From assembly GCA_025331565.1 (NCBI GenBank), contig JAFREQ010000026.1, positions 3,472,001 to 3,536,000 of the forward strand: 64,000 nucleotides of DNA. Direction: 5' to 3'. Numbering within the stretch: the stretch's first letter is position 1; every line of letters begins with the position of its first letter. Of this stretch, positions 11,454 to 22,955 are shown one piece after another. The notes under the pieces were generated by a model. That model was given only the letters and a program-made list of their open reading frames with translations, was not told the DNA's origin and ran no database searches. The position numbers and the translations under genes are program-made. This DNA is from Holacanthus passer. Lineage: Eukaryota; Chordata; Actinopteri; Pomacanthidae.

Positions 11454-13217
11454 ATGACGGAGGCGTGGCAGCAGCAGCAGCAACATGCAGTGGCTCCACC
11501 CTCTGTTGTGCACACGCTCCCCCAGGGAACTGACAACCCTCTGGGCTGCGCTGTGTACGGAGTCGTCCTGCAGCCCGACACCTCGCTGCAGCAGCCCCAG
11601 CACGGCCAGCAGCTCTCGGTTCAAGCCCAGCAGTCCTCCTTGCAGGTAGGGGGCGAGAGGGGGCATAAGTGTGGAGCCTGTGGTCATGACATCTCTCACC
11701 TGGCCAACCCTCATGAGCACCAGTGCATGGTGAACCAAGACCGGTCCTTCCAGTGTACCCAGTGCATGAAGATCTTCAGCCAGGCGACGGACCTGCTGGA
11801 GCATCAATGTGTGCAGGTGGAGCAGAAACCTTTTGTTTGTGGTGTGTGTAAGATGGGCTTCTCTCTACTCACCTCCTTGGCCCAGCATCACAACTCGCAC
11901 GGCAACGGAAACAACCCAATGAAGTGCTCCATCTGTGAGAAAACGTACCGGCCCGGTTCTGGAAACGTCACCCCGACCTCGTCAGCTGCCAACCCTCAGC
12001 AGCCCTCCACTGGCGAGACGTCCAGTGGCGGTGCGGCGATCAGTGCCTCGTCTCCTCCCGCGTTTGAGGCCTCTGCACCAGACAGGCCATATAAGTGCTC
12101 AGTGTGCCACAAGTCCTTCCGGCATTTGTCAGAGCTGACCCGCCACGAGAGAGTACACACTGGTGAAAAGCCATACAAATGTGACACCTGTGATAAAAGC
12201 TTCAGCCAGTCTTCACATCTGGCGCATCACCAACGTACACACAGCTCCGAGCGGCCGTATAAATGTGCTGTGTGCGAGAAGAGCTTTAAGCACCGCTCTC
12301 ACCTCGTGCGGCACATGTACGCTCATTCGGGCGAGCACCTGTTCAAGTGCAATTTGTGCGAGATGCACTTTAAGGAGTCGTCTGAGCTCCTGCACCACCA
12401 GTGCCAGCCAGAAGGGGAGAGACCTTTCCGCTGCGGCTCCTGTGGAAAGAGCTTCAAGCGCCCGTCCGACCTGCGGCAGCACGAACGCACCCACTCGGAG
12501 GAGCGACCCTTCCAGTGCGAGGAGTGCCAGATGAGCTTCAAGCAGCAGTACGCTCTTGTACGCCACCGTCGCACTCACAAAAATCCAGCTGATCGACCTT
12601 TCAAGTGCAACCTCTGTGATAAGGGTTTTCTTCAGCCATCCCACCTGCTTTACCACCAGCAAGTTCACGGTATGGAAAGTCTGTTCAAGTGTGCGTCCTG
12701 CCAGAAGTCTTTCAGCCAGTCAGGAGAACTGCTGAGGCACAAATGTGGTGGTGAAGTGGAGAAGCCCTACAAGTGTGACGTGTGCGGCAAAGGTTACAAA
12801 AAGAATTCGACGCTGCAACGCCACCAAAACTCTCACTGCACAGAGAAGCCTCTGAAATGCTCCCTGTGTGACAAGCGCTTTGTGTCCTCCTCCGAGTTCG
12901 TTCAGCACCGCTGCGACCCGACCCGCGAGAAGCCGCTCAAATGTCCCGACTGTGAAAAACGCTTCAGGTACTCGTCGGAGCTGCAGCGCCATCGGCGAGT
13001 TCACACCGGGGAGAAGCCTTTCAAGTGCGCCAGCTGCGACAAGAGCTTCAAGCAACGCGAGCACCTGGCCAAGCACCAGAGCGTCCACTCGCGGGAGACA
13101 CAGTTTAAGTGTGTGTGGTGCGGAGAGCGTTTTGTTGACCTTACAGCTCTGCAGGAGCACACAGTCCAGCACACTGCTGAGGGTGAGAGTTTCCCCGAAG
13201 CTCCCTGCATCCCATGA
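11454..13217 (+). CDS. znf319: zinc finger protein 319 (C2H2)
   Basis: A nuclear C2H2 zinc-finger protein, 587 aa in one exon, close to the roughly 580 aa I expect for mammalian ZNF319. I chose the second in-frame ATG (MTEAWQQQ): it has A at -3, and the human protein starts MSESWQQ. An upstream ATG at 11439 has a poor context. The amino terminus keeps NPLGCAVYG and LQPD; next come degenerate fingers (CGACGHDISHL, CTQCMKIF) and then about a dozen fingers with TGEKP/SERP-type linkers. Several are C2HC variants ending HHQC, HKC or HRC (for example CNLCEMHF, CASCQKSF, CSLCDKRF), as in the mammalian orthologue. The last finger is CVWCGERF. There is no KRAB or BTB domain. The human gene lies close to CSNK2A2, as here. 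DNA target and partners are unknown to me. Confidence 0.95.
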   Translation: MTEAWQQQQQHAVAPPSVVHTLPQGTDNPLGCAVYGVVLQPDTSLQQPQHGQQLSVQAQQSSLQVGGERGHKCGACGHDISHLANPHEHQCMVNQDRSFQCTQCMKIFSQATDLLEHQCVQVEQKPFVCGVCKMGFSLLTSLAQHHNSHGNGNNPMKCSICEKTYRPGSGNVTPTSSAANPQQPSTGETSSGGAAISASSPPAFEASAPDRPYKCSVCHKSFRHLSELTRHERVHTGEKPYKCDTCDKSFSQSSHLAHHQRTHSSERPYKCAVCEKSFKHRSHLVRHMYAHSGEHLFKCNLCEMHFKESSELLHHQCQPEGERPFRCGSCGKSFKRPSDLRQHERTHSEERPFQCEECQMSFKQQYALVRHRRTHKNPADRPFKCNLCDKGFLQPSHLLYHQQVHGMESLFKCASCQKSFSQSGELLRHKCGGEVEKPYKCDVCGKGYKKNSTLQRHQNSHCTEKPLKCSLCDKRFVSSSEFVQHRCDPTREKPLKCPDCEKRFRYSSELQRHRRVHTGEKPFKCASCDKSFKQREHLAKHQSVHSRETQFKCVWCGERFVDLTALQEHTVQHTAEGESFPEAPCIP

Positions 13218-14735
13218 ACTGAACTGCTCCTCAGCCCGGGGCAGGAAACGTGACATTCACCCACAGAGCAACGTGTGCCAGTCTCCGCTCTCCCTTTGTA
13301 GTTTATAACATGCACCTGTTAATTATGTTTAATGATTTTTAGTATCAGTAATATTAAGACTCAGTTCATCCCCATCCTTTGTTGAGTAAATGGCAAAATA
13401 CGCTAAATCGACAGACGATTAGGATCCCTCGACTTACTTTGGAACACATGGAAAAAGGCGTGTAATGTAAAATGTGGGAAGATCTTGATTTTGTTTAGTG
13501 CTGAGTGTGGGACCTTATTCTGTGGTTGCATGTGATTGTCTGTTTTGTAGCTGTTGATTCTGTTGTTGAGAAAGATGATAAGACCTTCCAGACAGTTGTC
13601 AGATGTGTGTACTCATGTGGAAACTCCTCTGAAATCCATGTGCCTTTTTTTACCAATGGCTCATTTTGTGTTCTGTTAATTTTCATGTCCATCGTAGCTG
13701 AAAACCTCCCATCCTTAAACGGCGGCTGGCTTCTGCAGCAGTATCTTTTCACATACTAGACCTTAGGTAGTCTCATCTGTTTGTGCATGAATATTTATCA
13801 CACTTTAATCTCACTGTTGTATTATAGGTTTGATTTATTTAGGAAAACATCCTAAGAAGAAGAAAAAAAGTGGATTTGTGAAAATGTATAGCCTGTGTCC
13901 TATGAAATCTGTGTTGTTGCATCTTTGTATTAAAACAAATGACATCTAGGTAACTAACCCATACCTATCATGTCATACAAACACTTGGCATGTGCAATGG
14001 AACATGCACAATGTAATATTTATGACTACTGATTCATGGCATAGTCTACTCTGCTATATTATAGATTGTGTGTATACGCTTATGTAAACATTGAAAACTG
14101 TATAGTGCTTATGTTTCCTGCTTTTGTATTCACCACGAATGAGCTTGCAGTATTTTGCAAGCACTTTAGTTTCATTTCAGATGGATTATCACAAGTTTAA
14201 CCCGACAAGACTTCAACCTTATATTGCTCACTTGCCACAAATCTAGCTGCTTTAGTTACTGTGCGATAGATCTAACAAAAGTAATATTGCTTTTTATTTT
14301 ATTTTGAAGAATTGGCCTTGTAACATCCTCACAGGATTCATGCCTCCTCCTGGTCCGCACCAGACGTTCAGCAGATTAATCCGAGTAGCCTCAAAGTTGC
14401 AAATTATGTGTTGGTTTATGCCGGACATAAAGTAAAAATATTTGTGTACTTTAGTTTAATGTGTGGGTTTCTATATTCTGTACAATCTTTGCAGTATATT
14501 TAAAAGAAGGCTTTTGGAGTTTCGAAGTCGTGGGCAAAGGGAATAACAGCGGGGGAGGGACGGGGCGGGGGCTGTGTGGTTGTGCCATGGTTCAAGTCCC
14601 GGTGAGTCTGCCTCTGACCTCCTGTTGGAGGCGAGTGAGTGTAATGAAGTGTTGGATTTACACATATGGATATCAATATAGACTCCTGTTCATACTGTAT
14701 ACAGACAATTAAAATAAACCACCCTTATGAAAATA
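13218..14735 (+). other. znf319: znf319 3'UTR (inferred)
   Basis: No coding potential. AATAAA at about 14711-14716 is the likely polyadenylation signal; a second AATAAA at about 14926 is an alternative. The sequence is AT-rich, as is usual for a long 3'UTR. Confidence 0.45.
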
Positions 14736-15499
14736 CAGGTGTTCATTGTTTTCATCACAGCTAGTTTTACTACATGTGTTTTGTCCATTAAAATTAGAGA
14801 AGAAACTCAGAATCATTGTCATTATTAATGATTTACAAACAATGTGCGGATCGTTTTCTCAGCTTTTGTCAGTAAAATGTCCTGTGATGGTTATTTTTTA
14901 CTATCTTCTGACATTTTACCAACAAAAATAAAGTGATAGATTAATTGAGGGATTAATAAAATAATTTGAATAATCATTAGTTTCTGTCCTACATCAGTGA
15001 TAATTTTCACACAATATAATCATTAATATCACATCTCTGGGGGGGCTGAATGTGTAATGAAACAAAATATAATCAACAAATAAATTATGATTTATTATTT
15101 TCCTTTAAGATAAAACTTATTGATCCTGGGGGGAAATTCTCAAGCTACACGGCTGTATATGAAATAATTACACCACCTTTACCAGCTGAAATGTTAAGTA
15201 TTGATCATATGTTCATCACATATTAATGAATCAATAATCAAACACCAATAACTGTATTATTCTTATTATTATTATCATCATTATTATTTAAGAATATTTT
15301 GATGCTAATATTTTTTAATACTCGTTTCTACACCATGGTATTAGTACTTTTACTTCAGTGCATGATCTGAGTACTTCCTAAATCAATATTGAAATGACAA
15401 ATTAATACATGCTTGTTAAGCATTTTTATAGCACTTGAGCATATTTATACTAGTATTTTAGTCAGTTTATATTTTATGAGATTAACAGTTTGAGGTCAG

Positions 15500-15800
15500 T
15501 GACGCAGTTGATTCACTTCCGGGTCGTGTTTACTGCAACGAGAAGCTCATCCTGCTTCAGCTAACGAGCCGCTGCTACATGAACCACCTCCACCTCCACC
15601 CTCCTCTCACAGATACTGTCACTTCACTGATATTACACACAGTATTAAAAACGTTCAACCCGGTGGTTCTGCATCGGTTAACGGAGAACAGTGAGCCGGT
15701 ACCGAGCTAACGTCCATGCCGTCGGACTTCAGCTGAACTCGGATATTTCTACGACGAGGTTAGCGGCTAACTTTAGCCCCGTAATTGATTTCACGTTTCA
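15500..15800 (+). promoter_or_regulatory. csnk2a2: probable csnk2a2 promoter and untranslated exon 1
   Basis: A local rise in GC and CpG upstream of csnk2a2 (CTTCCGGGTCGTG, then CGACGAGG near 15751-15758). CTTCCGG is an ETS-type core common in housekeeping promoters. A possible donor is GAG|GTTAGC near 15757. The exon end is uncertain. Confidence 0.4.
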
Positions 15801-16244
15801 GAAATGTCGACACCAATAAATAGTCTAATATACTAATAATAGTCTGTAGTCTACAAGTGTTTATTGTATATAAATACATGAATTTATGATCCACATTAAT
15901 CTTATTTTGCTTGATTCAAGGTTGAATTTTCATGGTTTTATGTTTTGCTATGTAAGCTAGCTGACTGTGACAAGCTAGCTGAAACTGAAGCGATGCTAGT
16001 TTCCCTACATTTGTTTTACATTTGATTTAATGGCGGAAACCAGTAAAGATTAACGTGAACTGGTCTTTCATCTCAGTGTAATTAGTCTCTGTGTGGTGGT
16101 GATAAAGGCCCAGGAGAGACTCGGTCCTGACGGGCTCCAGGTCCGGGTCTGGGTCCGGATCTGGGTCTGGACTGAAATGGTTTTTGGGTTTTGAGGAAAC
16201 CAACGTTAACTGTGGACTAAACAGAAAACCAGAAAGTTTCCATG

Positions 16245-16770
16245 TTAACCTGGTCCAGGTTTGACAAGTCCAGGTACAGAGGCTTTAGACCCGGGCCTGG
16301 TCTGATGTGGTCCAGATAGAGAAATTGCAGTGAAACCATTATTTTGTTTGTTTTCACTGATTGAATAAAGGTTTTTTGAATCTGAAATTGGGTTATAATC
16401 AATCTTTAGAGTCTCTATGTTAATCTGGTCCAGGTTTGACAGCTCTCAGTACAGTATTAGTATTAGTAGTATTTGTCTGGTCTGTTGTGGTCTGGATGGA
16501 AGAAATTCAGTGAAATGATCATTAAATACAGGTTTCACAAATTGATAGATAGATAGAAGGATTTTAGTCTGAGAACTCTTATTTATTTATTTTTTCAACC
16601 TTGTCCAGGTTTGACAAGTCTGAATACAGTGGTATTTGATTTAGATCAAGTCAAATGTTGTTTGGATGCAGATGAAATTGCCATTTTTTTCTCACAACTA
16701 GAATAAATGTATTAGAAACTGAAACTTGGTTTGAGTTTCTTTGATGAGCTATTCTTTGGATTTTATTTTG
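16245..16770 (+). repeat. three diverged tandem copies, 175-bp period
   Basis: TGGTCCAGGTTTGACA (or TTGTCCAGGTTTGACA) occurs at 16251, 16426 and 16601, exactly 175 bp apart. Each is followed in the same order by related segments: a TACAG-containing stretch, TGTGGTC or TTGTTTGG, GGA or GCAGAT with AAATT, CAGTGAAA-like text, AATAAA-like text and CTGAAA or CTGAGAA. It lies in the 5'UTR intron of csnk2a2. No ORF. It is an old local satellite-like triplication. Confidence 0.8.
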
Positions 16771-17134
16771 GTTGCATATTTTTATAATTAATTTTAAACA
16801 AAAATGACTAAGTTTCTCTTGTTTCAGCTTCACAGATGTGAGAATTTGATGCTTTTCTTTGGCATATATGAAAATACACTAAATATCTTTTGGTTTTAGA
16901 CTGATGGTGGAGGAAAACAAGCAATTTGATTACACCATGTTAGATTCAGGAAAATTATATTTTTTTGCTGTTTTATAGATCAATTCATTGAAAACATTCT
17001 CAGTTTAATCATTAATAGAATTAATCAATAGTTGTAGCCCAACATCAGAAGCTAATTTCAGCCTGATTATTGCATCCTTCTATCTGCATTTCTGACGTCT
17101 GCTTCAGCCTCCTCTCTCTCCTGTCGTCCTGCAG

Positions 17135-17407
17135 CTGGCGGGTCTTCGTCCCATCCTGCCCATCAACATCCTGCTCAGGGGCTTCACACACTCCGTCATT
17201 GTAGCTCTGTCGGTCTGCACAACAGCTGCGTCAGACCGGCCTGACGCCTTTCATCAGAGGGCACAAGCAGCCAAAGCCCATGGTAAGCACAGCACAGGGT
17301 TCTTAGAGCCACATCTCCTGGAGAGTCGCTGCGCTGCCTTCCAGTATCGAGCCAAGAAGTATTCAGAGGGAAGTGCAGGTCCTCGACACGGAGCCTCAAA
17401 GCTAGCG
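17135..17407 (+). other. csnk2a2: csnk2a2 5'UTR part of first coding exon
   Basis: A long pyrimidine tract and CAG at 17132-17134 make a good acceptor. The exon would run directly into the CDS at 17408. Within it, ATG at about 17280 opens a very short frame (MVSTAQGS, stop). That ATG also overlaps a donor-like ATG|GTAAGC, so alternative 5'UTR splicing is possible. Confidence 0.5.
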
Positions 17408-20400
17408 ATGCCCGGATCCACGCCGGCCAGCAGCAAGGCTCGGGTGTACACCGATGTCAACACACAGAAGAACAGAGAGTACTGGGACTATGATGCACAT
17501 GTGCCAAACTGGAGGTACAGCTGCACGTTGCAGTGTTTTACATTTGTCTCTACAGTTTTTATGTTTAAAATAACTTCTTAACACCAAAATTTAGCCACAA
17601 TATGTGAGAGAGCTCACAAAATATAAACATCTGTTTTAAATTAGGTAACACATCGAACAGTTAAGCAGAGCAGTTTTCATAGAAAAGAATATAGTTGTTT
17701 GTGGTCACAATCAACTTGATTTTCTTTATTTCCATTCTTGCTCAGCAATCAAGACAACTATCAGTTGGTGCGTAAATTGGGAAGAGGGAAGTACAGTGAA
17801 GTATTTGAGGCCATAAATGTGACCAACAATGAGAAAGTGGTGGTGAAAATCCTCAAGGTGAGCTCCTTACTTTTATTATGTGAGCTTTTCTTCCCTTTTT
17901 CCATCTGACAGAGCTTCTCCCAGTCTCCTTTGTCCATTGTTATCAGTGACCATCTCCACTTCTGACTCATGGAGACATTCTTCAAATGTAATATCAGTGG
18001 TGACTGTGTTCTGCGTTTATTTCCTCTCAAAGTTGGTTGAACTTGAACTCTGTGGTTAGAAGTGCACTGACTTTGCAGATCCAGTCCCTCAGAGTTTCAC
18101 AAACGTTAAAGTATGACACAATGCCCTTAAACTTTTGAAAGTTTGTAAGTCACTGACACCTTGTAATTTGGCCACTTTCAAACACACGTCGGTGTGCTGT
18201 TACAACAGTGATGTAAGAAAAGTTTAACAGCATTTTTGAACTACTTTGAACCAGGTTGTCGCTGTGTCGAGGTCTGAGGTGCTGTTATTTCACATAACTT
18301 ACGCTGAATTACCTGTTTAAATTAATGTAGTCTAATACGAAGTCTTTCAAAAACTCCTTCATGATGGTTTTAATATTCAGTTTATGATGAAAAGTTTGTG
18401 GTCATTTTGGAGGATATAGTTTTGTACTTTGTTATACTGAGACGTTTTCCTAATACCACACTTAACATATGTAGGGATCAAAAGATTGGCTCTCACCTGT
18501 AGTGCTTCATTTTATCCTTTGTTTATTTTAGTTGTATTCAATGTGTGTCTTTATTTTGATTGACAGCCCGTCAAGAAGAAGAAGATCAAGCGGGAAATCA
18601 AAATTCTTGAAAACTTGCGTGGAGGAACCAACATCATCCGTCTGGTTGACACGGTCAAAGACCCGGTGGTGAGTTTAGATTCCTGCCGTCGCTTTGCTGC
18701 ATGTCGGCATGCCAGCTGTGGTAATCCAAGTCATGCGTGCAACTCTGTGTGCGTGCGTGTATGTACGCGTGCGTGTGTGTGTGTGTCCACGCAGTGATAA
18801 TGACCACCTACCTGCTGTTCTCCTCAGTTAAGCCTTGTGTTGTCCTCTCTTTGCAGTCCAGAACACCAGCGCTTGTCTTTGAGTGCATCAATAACACAGA
18901 TTTTAAGGTACTTAAGTTTGGCCGACATCATACATGCTGAACTACCAGCAGAGTTCCCATTCATGCAAAAGCATTTATATCCATTATTAATAACACGCAT
19001 AACCCTCCAGTTAATGTTGTATAGAGGCCAGTTGAACCAATGACATCATGAAACTAATGATTTTATACACATTTTATACACGGACGTCTTCATGTGGTTC
19101 CACAGGAGCTTTACCAGAAGCTGACAGACTATGATATCCGTTACTACATGTATGAGCTGCTGAAGGTAAAAACATTTAGTTTACATCACCCTTAATCTTA
19201 TTACAACTTATTTTTTTTTATTAGGTGGGATTTTTCTGAGGAGTTATCTTATATGATTGACAGGAAGCAGTAATGCTCAGAAAGTTGAAAATAGACAGGA
19301 AATAGAAGTTCTTTTCAAACCAATATCAGCTGTGATCATTTGAATTGTTTTTGCTGCTTTGTTTAGTATCAGTGTAAATTGAATATCAAACACAACAAGT
19401 TGTTTGAATATGTGACTTTAGGCTCCTTGAAAAAGTGATGGATATTTTGTAGAATACATGATGACTGTAGACCGGTTGCAGTGTTGAATATGTCTCTGTC
19501 TCTGCTGTAAGGCTCTGGACTACTGTCACAGTATGGGGATCATGCACCGAGACGTGAAGCCCCACAACGTGATGATCGACCACCAGCTCAGAAAGGTATT
19601 TTTTAGTAACCTCGTCAAGAATTACCAGTATAAAGATTTTTTTGTTTCTACCTATTATTTTGTTTTTTATTTTATTAGTTCAGTCCAAAACAATTTAAAA
19701 GTTGGACTAATCAATATTTTTATATGAACAGTGGGTCAGATTACTGTGTTACTGTTAGTGATGAACTCTGAATCATCACCTGACTCTGCAGTTCCACTCA
19801 GCTCTACAGAACATGTCTTCTGGTTCGTTGTCATCAACCACTGTCATCGACCTCATTTCCAGCAGCAGCAGCTGTTTTCAACAAGAAAAGTTCTGATAAA
19901 CACAAGTTTGTCGTCAGCTGGTGCATTTAGCAGATGAAGCTCCAGATATTTTTCTCAGGAGCTTGTGGAGACCAAAAACAAGGCTAAAAGATTGGGTCAC
20001 ATTTGTCATTTGGCCAAAAACATGGCTACAAATGAATCATAGTGAATCATAGTGAATCATAGTGTTCATGTCCACTGGGTGTGTAACAAGCGGCTGTTTG
20101 CTAACAACAGTGCTAATGTTTATGAGGTCAGAATATGTCAGTGTTGAGTTTACAGCTTGTCTTGTTGCCCCCAAGTGGCCATAAATAAATTGATACCACT
20201 TAATGTATAAGTTTATGATTTAAATATGCAGTTCTAGTTTTAACTGCTTTATTTCTGACTTTTTAAAAGAGTAAAGCTCAAAAAGGCACCTGAGAAAAAA
20301 AAATGTAGACATTTTTACCATTTCTTTTATGTGTTTGATTTTTATATATTTTCCAGCCAACAGAAGTTTACAGATCAATGAGTGTGTTCTCTCTGTGTCA

Positions 20401-22118
20401 CAGCTGCGTCTTATAGATTGGGGTTTGGCAGAATTTTACCATCCCGCTCAGGAATACAACGTCAGGGTGGCCTCCCGCTATTTCAAAGGCCCCGAGCTGC
20501 TAGTGGACTATCAGGTACCTGTTACAGACACATCCTCTGCTCTGAATATGTGTGGGGTGGATCCTGTTTACTGTACACTCTCTGTCTTCTTTGAATTCAT
20601 TCTGTTGGTGTGTGATTTACTGTTTTTCCCAGATGTATGACTATAGTTTGGACATGTGGAGTCTAGGCTGCATGTTGGCCAGCATGATCTTTCTGAAGGA
20701 GCCGTTTTTTCATGGCCAGGACAACTATGACCAGGTAATGTGCCATATAAAGATTCAACATTAAATTAAAGCAATGGAAATGTGTCCACTCCTTATTTCT
20801 GTTGGTCTGTATCTTTATTTAATTTAGATCATTATTCGAGACCCAGCTTTTATTTGCTCATAAGCTTTGAGTAAATCTGGTGAGTGTAATAAAATGTATC
20901 TGCAGTATGTAACTAATGTATGAAATGTATTTTGTTCTGCAGCTGGTCCGCATTGCTAAGGTTCTCGGCACCGATGAACTCTTTGGTTACCTGCACAAAT
21001 ATCACATAGAACTGGACACTCGCTTCAAAGACCTGCTGGGACAGTGAGTACCAGCAGAGGAAGAAGAAGTGATATCAGTTTTGGTCAAAACCGAAAAATT
21101 AGCAGAAACTCAAAAGTCACTTAAGACTGAGGTGTGCTGTCTCTGCCTGGCATCGCCTTTATTTTTCCTGACTGACTTCATCAAGCTGCTTATCAGACAA
21201 CTTTAGATTTGAAAGTGAAACTGACAAAAACAGGTAGTTGAGAATTTAAAAAGAGAACATAACAGTACCACATGAACTAATGGAAGTGGAAGTTTTCTCA
21301 CAATATGTTTGTTAAATTTGAGATTTAACAAAATCTGATATTGTGTATATGTGTTGAAAAATCCCCCAAAACACAAACCAGCTCCATGATTAAAAGGTTC
21401 AACTGAGGTCAGATGTTTTTTACCAACTAGCTGACTAAATAGGCCTTTTTTTAACTTACTTTTCACTCATTTGTGTCCAGACAAACACGGAAGCGCTGGG
21501 AGCAGTTCATCCAGTCGGAGAACCAGCACCTGGTGAGTCCGGAGGCTCTGGACCTGCTGGACAAGCTTCTGCGCTACGACCACCAGCAGAGGCTGACGGC
21601 AGCGGAGGCCATGCAGCACCCATATTTCTGTTAGTATCGTCACCACCTGCACACCTTCTGCCTGCCGATCAAAACCATCGGGAACTTAGTAAACAGTTTG
21701 GAAAATGGGCCACGGGTTTTTACTTGTAAAGAATGACCCATTAATGCCACATGAATGTTTAAAAATAAAAGTAAATCAGTGGGATTCTTATTACAGATTA
21801 TTTTAAGTTTTCAGTTAGTCTTCATAACACATTCATATTTAAATGAGATATGATGGAGACTGTGACGCCCCCACAAGGTAGATTATTATAAGCATTGTAA
21901 TTTTATTCCATTTTTTTTTAAACGCATAAACGTAAAACTGCAGTTTTCAGGCTCCAGGACAGACAGACTCGTGTTCGCGTCATTTACCTGAGAACTGGTT
22001 TCCTGTTGAGTTTGTCAGATAAAGTGTGTGTGTGTGTCTCTCAGATCCTGTGGTGAAGGAACACGCAAACGCCAACACAGACGGCACAAAGGCCATAAGC
22101 AGCTCCAATGCAACATGA
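17408..22118 (+). CDS. csnk2a2: casein kinase 2 catalytic subunit alpha'
   Basis: A constitutively active acidophilic Ser/Thr kinase, the catalytic subunit of the CK2 tetramer. Exons: 17408-17514, 17746-17857, 18567-18668, 18857-18907, 19106-19165, 19512-19595, 20404-20514, 20633-20734, 20943-21043, 21481-21629 and 22045-22118. All are GT-AG and in phase; 350 aa, the family length for alpha'. Visible: Gly-rich loop GRGKYSEV (48-55), ATP lysine in VVVKIL (Lys70), basic substrate cluster KKKKIKR (76-82), catalytic loop HRDVKPHN (156-163, Asp158) and the CK2-specific DWG (177-179) in place of DFG. LRGGTNII, DTVKDPVS, HVP and HPYFYPVVKE are alpha' rather than alpha features, as is the short tail without the long alpha C-terminus. 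One extra residue near the amino terminus shifts numbering by one relative to human alpha'. Next to znf319, as in human. Confidence 0.97.
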
Positions 22119-22955
22119 TAACCAGAGAGCAGGTAATGCACAAAGCTCACACCTGTAAATCCTGGATTATTGTTTTCACTTCAAACTGAACAACTGCACT
22201 TTCTCCAGTCAGTGTTTTACACATTCCATCCTCTTTGTTTTAAACACAGTACAGCTCTGTTCATTAAGTTTTACACATCTTTATATTTTAGATTTCAGAT
22301 TCTTCATATGAACAGTACTTTTTCCCTCTTGTTTTGTATGTTTTGATTGTCATGCACCAAAAATATCAGGTGATATTAGGTGATTGAACTATATCAGCAT
22401 CTTGGAGGATGCAGTTTCAGAATCACCTCTCTGTGTAAAGCAGTACACTCAACACATGATCAGTATTTGACTGCTCTGTTTTTGTATTTTTGCCCTCCTC
22501 TGTCCAACCAGGAAGAATCTTTGTTACCTCAACTTGTGACCTTTTCGTGGCAGAAACTTCTGCCTCCACACCAACAGCCATACTGGAGCAAGATGTCAAT
22601 TTTGCAGCATTCACAAACACACACGGATTAAACTTCTCCCAACAAAACCCGGGGAATCTGTGCTGCTTGGTCCGTGTCACAGATGAATCAGATCTAACCC
22701 CCCCCCCTCCTCCTCCTCCTCCTCCTGCCTCCCAACACTCCCCTCAGCCCGTTTTTAAAAAGAGCAAAATGACTGTTGTTGGATCAGTATCAAGCCGGTG
22801 TTGTGCTGTAAAGACGTTTGTCCGTCATTACGATGCTGTGGTGACCTGAGATCCGGTTCCAGGTTTTAGCACTGAGTGGCATGGAGGCTCTTTTCTGCTA
22901 TGGATAGAACAAAAGCTATATTGAAAGAGAATAAACCATTTTTATTTAAAGAGTT
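22119..22955 (+). other. csnk2a2: csnk2a2 3'UTR with internal intron
   Basis: The stop lies 14 nt before a donor-like CAG|GTAATG (intron from 22133). A good acceptor, CCAACCAG, ends at 22511. AATAAA at 22930-22935 is the probable polyadenylation signal. Because the stop is so close to the junction, this spliced UTR should not trigger nonsense-mediated decay. A (CCT)n tract lies at about 22697-22728. Confidence 0.6.
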
